Positions 57,167 through 64,000 of a stretch of 64,000 nucleotides of DNA are shown piece by piece (the stretch's first letter is position 1; each line of letters begins with the position of its first letter). The stretch is from contig CM043705.1 of the NCBI GenBank assembly GCA_023935145.1, forward strand, positions 18,353,501-18,417,500. The letters are read 5' to 3'. The DNA comes from Bretschneidera sinensis. Lineage: Eukaryota > Streptophyta > Magnoliopsida > Brassicales > Akaniaceae. Below the pieces are notes generated by a model. That model saw nothing but the letters and a program-made list of their open reading frames with translations. It made no database searches and was not told where the DNA came from. The translations under genes were made by a program, and so were the position numbers.

Positions 57167-60100
57167 ATGGAGGATCTACTCATGGATATGGATATGTGGA
57201 CAATGATAGTCGATCAGATACCGAAGAATATGATGAACATGACGGCAATGTCTATAGCATAGGTGGCATCGCTGATGGCGGTTTCAACATCATCAACGGC
57301 CATCACGGAGTGGGAGAAGCTCGATCAGAAGGCACAAAGTCTGATTCAGTTGTGCCTGACTGATTCTGTCCTGATAAACACTTCTGGAAAGAAGACTATG
57401 AAAGATCTCTGGAAGAAGTTGGAAAGCCTTTATCAGAGTAAATCTCTAGTAAACAAACTGTTTCTGCGGAAGAAGTTGTACAACCTTCGGATGGCTGAGG
57501 GCAATTCTTTCTCTGTTCGTCTATATAAGTTCAACACTTTGATATGTTAGTTATTGTCTATCAATATTGATGTGATGGATGGCGATAAGACTATTACACT
57601 ATTTTGTTCACTACATGATTCATGGGATAACTTGATAGTTGCGATTGGTAGTGGTACGACTGATCTGTCCTTTGAGAATGTCGTGGTGGCTCTATTGTCT
57701 AAGGAGATGAAACGGTAGGGTACGAAAAACTTGTTAAAGGAGGCCTTATCTGTGAGAGGGCAAACCCATGATAAAGACTACAAGTGGTCTGGTGATAAAC
57801 CCAAGTTTAGGGGAAGATCGAAAAGTAGGGATAAATCTGGGTTGAACCGTTAGAAGTGTAGGAAGCCCGAGCATCTAAAGAAGGATTGCAGAAATAAGAA
57901 TATAAACCCTAAAAAGCAAATAGACGATATATCAACTTCAGGAAATATGAACCAGTATGATGATGATGCTGGTGACTTAAATATGCCATCCTATTTGGCT
58001 CAATCAGATTAAAGTGTTTGGATAATTGATATATTAACATCCTTTCACATGACACCTCACATGGACTAGTTTCGTGAGTATGAAACCTTTGATGGAGGAA
58101 ATGTTTTATTGGGAGATAACTCTTCAATAAAAATTATTGGTCGTGGGAAGGTGAAGTTGAAGGTGAATGATGGGACAGTCAGGACACTTCCAATTATGAT
58201 GCATATTTCGGGCTTCCGTAAAAACCTGATGTCAGTCAGTAAGAAGACAGATGATGGTGTAAATTTCAGCTGTGACAAGAATTCATGCAAGATGACTCGT
58301 GGATCGCTAGTAATCGCATGATGTGTTCGGTATGGTACATTATACAAGTTGCTGGGAAGTACAGTACAAAGTTAGTGCAGTGGAGGTTTTATCTCTGAGG
58401 AGGTGACTGATGATGAGGCGAAGTCCTCTATGTTGTGGCATTAAAGGCTTGGGCATATCAGTGAAAAATGACTATTTAATTTATTATCGAAGCAAATGGT
58501 GAAAGGTGTCTTAGATTGCTCCATGGGATTCGGTTTCTGTGAGCATTGTCTACATGACAAGCAGAACCGTGTGAGTTTTTAGTCTATTAGCACGAGGGTA
58601 AAATGTATTCTGGATTTGATACATAGCGATGTGTTTGGGCCAGTTTCGATCCAATCTCTTGGAAAATCAAGGTATTATGTCTCTTTCATTGATGATTTTT
58701 CAATATATGCATGAATTTATTTCATTAAGAGTAAATCTGAAGCATTTGATAAGTTCTGTGAGTTTAAAGCATTGTAGAAAATCAAATGGAAAGAAAGATA
58801 AAGGTACTGAGAACATATAATGGAGAGGAATTTTTCTTAGAAAAGTTTGAGCAATTCTATGTGACAAACGACATTGCAAGACAGAAAATAACTCCATATA
58901 CACCTCAACAGAATGGGGTGGCCAAGAGACTCAATCGGTCACTTATGGAGAAATCAAGGAGTATGTTGAGTTGTGTAGGCTTAGAGCTGGAGTTCTGGGC
59001 AGAGGCTGTGGCTACGACATGTTATCTGAAGAACGTGTCACATACATTAGCTTTGTAGAATTAGACACCGTTTGTGGCACTATTCAGAAAGAAGCCGAGT
59101 TTAGTTCATGTTAGAGTGTTGGGGTGTAATGCATATATGCATGTGCCAAAAGAAAAGAAGAACAAACTTGACAGCAAATCAGTGAAGTGCATTTTCATTG
59201 GTTATAATGATGGGGTCAAGGGGTACAAGTTATAGAATCCAGAAAACAAGAGTACAGTTTTCAGTAGAGATGTTGTGTTAAGAGAAACACAAAGGGATGT
59301 GCTAGCTGTCTAAGATGTATCGGAATAGCCAAAGCAGGTTTAGATTGATCTTAGCCTGAGAGATAAAGAGCGGGAGACTATCCCATAGACTACATCAGGT
59401 ACTTCAGATTCTGAGTCACTTTGGTCTGATAATGATATTCATGTTTCTGATGTAGAGGATAAGGATTCAGATGCTAGCTTTGAGGTAGAGACCACACCTG
59501 TCATAAGGAGATCCACACGGGTTAGGAGGCCATACATCAGGTATTCCCTTAGTGCTTGTAGTGCATTATATGATTTAAATATTACTAGTGATGTTCTTAG
59601 CACAGTGAAAGAGGCTAGAACCTCAGAGTATGCGAATGCTATGAAAGATGAGATGCAGGCATTGGACAGGAATAAAACATAGAGCCTTGTGAAATTGTCT
59701 AGGGATAGGAAGGTAATTGGGTGCAAATGAGTTTTCAAGAAAAAAACAAATGTAGATGGAATGGTAAAAAAGTACAAGGCACATCTGGTTGCATAGGGGT
59801 ACTCATAAATAGAGGGAATGACTATAGTGAGATATTTTTATCAGTAGTAAAGTTGACATCTATTAGATTTGTCTTATCCATGGTAACTACTTATGATCTA
59901 GAGGTTGAGCAACTGGATGTAAATATAACTTTCCTTCATGGGGACTTAGAGGAGGAAATTTACATGAAACAGTCTGAAGGCTTTGTGAGCAAAGGCAAGG
60001 AATAACTAGTTTGTAAATTGAAGAAGTATTTGTACGAACTAAAGCGGTCACCACGGATGTGGTACTAAAAGTTTGACACATATGCCATTCAACTTGGGTT

Positions 60101-61190
60101 CACTCGCAGTTATGCTGATCACTGTGTTTATATAAAAAGGTTAGGGGTTGCTTTTCTCATTTTAACCTTGTATGTTAATGATGTATTATTGATTGGAAAT
60201 AACAGGAAAATGATTAGCACTATGAAGGTATCGTTGGTAACATAGTTTGACATGAAAGACCTAAGGCCAGCAAAATTTATCTTGGGCATACAGATAAAGA
60301 GAGATCATGAAAATCGAAAACTGTGGCTAAGTTAGAAAAAATATATTGAAGAAGTGTTGAAGAAATTTAACATGTCTAATAACAAGCCGGTAGGGACCCC
60401 TATGCCTTTGGGAACCAAGTTATCTATGGAACGATGTCCAAAGATAAAGGAAGAGGTTGAAGAGATGGCGCACATACCTTATGCTAGTGCGGTTGGAAGC
60501 TTGATGTATGTCATGGTGTGTACGAGACCAAATATTGCACAAGCAGTGCGAGTATTGAGCAGATATATGTCTAATCTTGGGAAAGAGCATTGGACTGCAA
60601 TCAAGAGAGTTCTTAGATGTATTCGTGGCATGTCAGATTTTGCATTGTGTTATAAAGGAATAGGAGGTAAGAAGAACCTTGATATTATAGGAACCGTTGA
60701 TGGTGACTAGGGAGGAGACATTGATAGCAGAAGGTCTACAAGTGGATATGTGTTCAATCTGTTTGGTGGGGCAGTGAGTTGGATGAGCAAAAGGCAAAGT
60801 GTTGTTGCTCTTTCATCCATAGAAGTATAGTATATGGCAATAACTCATGCTAGAAAAGAAGCGATTTGGCTTCAAAGGTTGTGCATTAAGCTTGGGCTTT
60901 ACAAGGAGCAGTGAAGGTGAAATGTGACAATCAATGTGCTATCTTCTTAGCAAATAATCCTGCATTTCATTCACGGACGAAGCACATTGATATCCAATAT
61001 CACTTTATTTAGGAAGATATTGAAAAAAATGTGATAATCTTGGAGAAAGTTGATATAACAGTGAACAATACAGATTTTTTTACTAAAGCAGTTAGTCTAG
61101 TGAAGTTTCAGTGTCGTGCTACTGAGACGAGATTGAAGAAACAGAGTTCTAGAAAGTTTTCCATGTCTATGAAGTATTTAAAAAGTGGGA
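57167..61190 (+). pseudogene. Second Tork-like gag-pol, heavily degraded
   Basis: Gag from 57167 (MEDLLMDMDMWTM), a stop, then the conserved KTMKDLWKKLESLYQSKSLV and FLRKKLYNLRMAEG blocks. The zinc-knuckle remnant is CRKPEHLKKDC at about 57859. The protease remnant (WIIDILTSFHMTPH, about 58018) has lost its Asp-Ser/Thr pair context. Integrase 58600-59060: LDLIHSDVFGP, SFIDDFS, TPQQNGVAKRLNRS with catalytic Glu read as Lys (58924-58926). RT 59600-60350 is split over several frames, and its YVDD motif reads YVND (Asn codon 60177-60179). RNase H remnant 60354-61000: PVGTPMPLGTKLS, SAVGSLMYVMVCTRPNIAQA, SRRSTSGYVFNL, ALSSIEV-stop-YMA. At least four frameshifts and more than twenty stops make this the most decayed Copia copy in the window. 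Confidence 0.9.
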
Positions 61191-61193
61191 GAT

Positions 61194-61206
61194 TGTTAGA
61201 GTTGGT
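61194..61206 (+). repeat. First 13 bases of the 3' LTR of the second Tork-like element
   Basis: TGTTAGAGTTGGT, matching the start of the 5' LTR. The last five bases (ttggt) are the target duplication of the solo LTR. Confidence 0.85.
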
Positions 61207-62655
61207 TGATGAGTGTCAAATATTGCATATTTTGGCCCCTTAATTTACGTTTGTTAGCTTAGGAATTTGTTACTTTGAGTTTTTTTTTTTTCATTGTTTT
61301 ACAGGTTTACAAGCACTTAGAAAGGAATTTCATTAAATTACTAGAATTGCCCGTACAGATCAGTCATTTTTGCGGATTAAACTATATTGATTCAGGAAGA
61401 ACCAAGAGATGAACCATATATGCTTGGAAATATCCGGATGTCTATTTTTTGGGGAATTTTATGGCTCATAAATATGATTTTTCTAGAGAAAGTTATGGCA
61501 GTTTTAGTAGACAAAGGTCAGGCTGTATGTGATTTCAACGTGGTAGAAATGATTTTTGTGGATTAAACTGTAATGATTCAGGAAGAATCAAGAGACGAGC
61601 GATATATACTTGGAAAGATTCGGATGTCTATTTTCTGGAGAATTTTATGGCTCGTAAATATGATTTTCTAGATAAAGTTATGGCAGTTTTAGTAGACAAA
61701 GGTCAGGCTGTGCAGGATTTCAGCGTGGGTAGAAGTTTTGGAGGGCATGTGAAGGCTTAAATCCCACATCCCGCATCGGTTGGAAACACATTTTATATGC
61801 CACATCCCACATCGGATTAGAAACACATTGCACTCATGGAGCTCCCCTATAAAAGCCCAATTTCACTTCATCAAAAAGGTGTACAATCCGGAGGACTTCT
61901 GCTAGCAATCTGGGGGATCTCTAAGGCTTTGCTACCAAGAGGGGAAGCATTGCACAACAGCTGCGAGTGAAATTTCTCTCAATGTATAGTCAGTTTTAAT
62001 TTATTACTTTTGAGTTTAAAGTTTTATGTTTAGCACTTTAATTGTGAAATTTATTTTCATAATCATGAAATGGCTAAAACCTTCATCTAAGGTTGAAGAT
62101 AAAGCCTCGCCATTGTTTGGTATAATATTTTCATATATGTTTGTACAATTTTAATAGTTTTAGTATTAATGTTCTGTTTTAATTGTTTGAATAAATTCTT
62201 ATGACTGATTGTGTTTAAATTGTTCAAATTGGATATTCTTTGTGTTTCATCTGTCGGATACATCGGATCATCCAAAATAAATTGGATATCTATTGTGATT
62301 CTAAAGGGATACATTGGATGATTTGGTTGAATTAGGGTATTCGCCGTGATTTATATAATGGTGGATTCATGGAATTATTTGATAGATTACTTTTATACAG
62401 AACATGAAAATATATGCTTTACTTTGGTGGGGTGGATTCAGAAACCTTAGTATTTTTATCATTTCTTTCAACTCAATTTAGTTTAGTTTATATTCTTTGC
62501 AAAATACAATTCAAAATTCGAAACTAGGTTAAAATAGGTTTAGTATAGATAAAAATATATTTTCACGACGCAATTCCTTATGGATTCGACCTCGCACTTG
62601 TAGAACTATATTGCAAACGACTCGTGCGCTTGTGAGTAATTTAAAACTCACAACA
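61207..62655 (+). mobile_element. Athila-type solo LTR
   Basis: 1449 bp, TGATGAGTG...CACAACA, with a perfect target duplication ttggt (61202-61206 and 62656-62660). No PBS, PPT or coding sequence is attached. The stretch 61350-61505 is clearly homologous to the inner part of the Athila LTR at 41940-42110 read on the minus strand (shared words cagatcagtcat, aaagttatggcagttttagt). A solo LTR forms by recombination between the two LTRs of one copy. Confidence 0.85.
61375..61734 (+). repeat. Tandem duplication inside the solo LTR, period about 186 bp
   Basis: The copies start gattaaactatattgattc (61375) and gattaaactgtaatgattc (61561) and both contain gcagttttagtagacaaagg. Confidence 0.8.
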
Positions 62656-63015
62656 TTGGTGCATACTTCAAAGGGTCCAGATCTGTAGAACTCCCGACGA
62701 CCACGGTGGTTCTGCTCCCCGGTGGGTTTGGTCCCTGTATATAAGTTGGGTCTGATTTTTTACTTGGTGGTTTGGGCTTGGGCCCATGAATAGCTGTGGT
62801 TTTGCAGCAAGGTTGAAACCCTAATTAGGGCGTCTTAAGTTGCTTATAAATACTCTCTATGCACTGAGCACACATTGTAACGAGAGATTTGTGAGGTTGA
62901 TAATAGTGAAAACTTCTGGCAAGATGTAGCCCTATTCTGGGTTGAACTTGGGTAAATCTTATCTTGTTTTCTTTCTGTTTATAATTCGTGTGATTGGCAG
63001 GTGTCAAATCGTTCA
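62656..63015 (+). repeat. Remainder of the 3' LTR of the second Tork-like element
   Basis: Continues ttggtgcatacttcaaaggg and ends GTTCA at 63015. It aligns with 56699-57056. Confidence 0.9.
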
Positions 63016-63020
63016 CAGCC

Positions 63021-64000
63021 CTGAATAGAAAACATCTACACTGACTTAGATCTATACAATTTCTATTATATAACACTTCCTTAACTACCACACCATCATT
63101 TAAAATCCTCTAGCAGAAAATTTCCACTTTTGGAGGAACCAACCATTTCCAAATTTTTCTTTCATTGCCTTTTCCATTCCTTGCGATTTCTCTATGCTTT
63201 GCAGAAAGATTTGGTATTGTACCCCTATTTGAATTAAAACTCCATATAACTCTAACCCTCTTGTTCACACAAATCACCACCCCTTCAATCTCTCTTAACA
63301 ACCATTCTCATTGCTCAATTCCCAATCAAACAAATTTCTCCTTAGTTTGATATCCCATACCCATACATTGTTATTCCAATGACTATATTCCTCCACCTTT
63401 CCAGATTTATTCACCGCCAAAGAAAATAATCAATGATATTTCTCCTTTAAAGCAACATTAGCTACCTATATATCCCACCAAAAGCTAATCCTTTTTCCAT
63501 TACCTAGTGTACACTGAAATCATTCTTTAAAAACATCTTCATACTTTGGATGTCTTCCCACTGTTACTATATCTTTCCATATATTAGAAAATCTACTACC
63601 AATATTCCATTGTGGCAGTAAACGCCTATCGCTCTCTTTATATTTCTCCTATATCAAACATTTCCACATCTCTTCTGATTGTAGACACATTCTCCACTAC
63701 CATTTAACCAACATAATAGTTTTCTTTATCCTCAAACAACCAATTCCCAAGCCACCAAACTCCTTGCTTCTATGCATCACCTTCCAACTAATCAGATGCA
63801 ACTTCTTTTTTCCTTCACACCTTTCCCAAAAGAACTGTCTTTGAATTTTTTCTAACTCATTTTCTGCCCCCACATGTATATTGTATAAAGAAAAATAATA
63901 TTTAGGAAGGTTTCTAAGGGTAGCTTTGATTAACATTAGTCTACCACCATATGATAGGTTATTTGATTTTTAAGTTGATAATTTTTTCCTGAACTTGTCT
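63021..64000 (-). pseudogene. LINE ORF2: end of RT core and zinc-binding domain
   Basis: From the window's right edge: MLIKATLRNLPKYYFSLYNI and NELEKIQRQFFWERCEGKKK...LHLISWKVMHRSKEFGGLG (63936-63697), the block that follows the RT active site in plant L1-like elements. After further decayed sequence comes KIWKWLVPPKVEIFC with a stop, then RILNDGVVVKEVLYNRN and CRCFLF up to the Copia insertion point. The reading continues at 56680. The RT active site (expected FADD-like) would lie beyond base 64000. In an intact element this part helps target-primed reverse transcription. Confidence 0.85.

Larger units (their letters stand above)
56686..63015 (+). mobile_element. Copia retrotransposon, Tork-like, with a solo LTR inside its 3' LTR
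   Basis: The 5' LTR is 56686-57056 (TGTTAAAGTTGGTGCATAC...GTTCA). The 3' LTR begins at 61194 (TGTTAGAGTTGGT), is cut after 13 bases by the solo LTR 61207-62655, and resumes to 63015. The target duplication is cagcc (56681-56685, 63016-63020). The PBS is 57059-57070, and the PPT lies just before 61194 (aaaagtgggaga). The polyprotein is heavily decayed. Confidence 0.9.
55195..64000 (-). mobile_element. L1-type LINE (minus strand), split by a Copia element, 5' part beyond the window
   Basis: ORF2 pieces at 63021-63936 and 55836-56680 join across the Copia element at 56686-63015: the zinc-binding domain is cut between ...CRCFLF and ...TVLESLDHLSLIC. The cagcc duplication at 56681-56685 and 63016-63020 confirms one insertion event. 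The 5' end of the LINE lies beyond base 64000. Confidence 0.85.

Overview
This looks like a gene-poor, repeat-dense stretch of a flowering-plant (probably dicot) nuclear chromosome. The evidence is the low GC content, the intron-containing remnant of a plant MIP18/AE7-type gene, and plant-specific retrotransposon lineages: Copia SIRE and Tork-like, Ty3/Gypsy Tekay, Athila and Tat-like, plus L1-type LINEs, a hAT transposase, Mutator-like MITEs and TRIM-sized LTR elements. I cannot name the species. I see no intact host gene, rRNA, tRNA or CRISPR array.

Layout. 1-6.6 kb: AT-rich DNA with two related miniature LTR elements in opposite orientation (1388-2345 minus, 4849-5733 plus). 6.6-9.7 kb: a Mutator-like MITE with a 9-bp target duplication (TSD), split by a small non-autonomous LTR retrotransposon (7113-9438). 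10.4-12.0 kb: a broken MIP18/AE7-like gene. 13.5-15.4 kb: a decayed hAT transposase gene. 15.5 to about 35.5 kb: pieces of an old Tat-like Gypsy element (Gag fragment, tandem repeats, PPT and LTR start), into which a SIRE Copia element (18634-24201) and a Tekay chromovirus (24450-33807) inserted. 37.4-54.2 kb: a LINE remnant hit by a Tork-like Copia element (38248-54225), itself hit by an Athila element (40879-51853). 54.7-55.1 kb: a MITE candidate. 55.2-64.0 kb: a second LINE, split by another Tork-like Copia element (56686-63015) whose 3' LTR is split by an Athila-type solo LTR (61207-62655).

The boundaries of most full elements rest on TG...CA ends, primer-binding sites and short target-site duplications read from the sequence (ccaaa, tttcatata, ttaat, ccctt, agttg, cagcc, ttggt), so the insertion order can be reconstructed. 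The Athila element is the youngest: its LTRs differ only by six single-base length differences on reading. Its coding frame is broken mostly by single-base homopolymer insertions confined to one half, which looks more like residual assembly error than decay. The older elements show the opposite pattern: mainly premature stops and active-site changes explainable by G-to-A or C-to-T transitions. In particular, the integrase catalytic Glu reads as Lys in all three Copia elements. No new multi-gene system is visible. The least familiar item is the tyrosine-rich, internally duplicated Gag-like protein remnant inside the 7.1-9.4 kb element.
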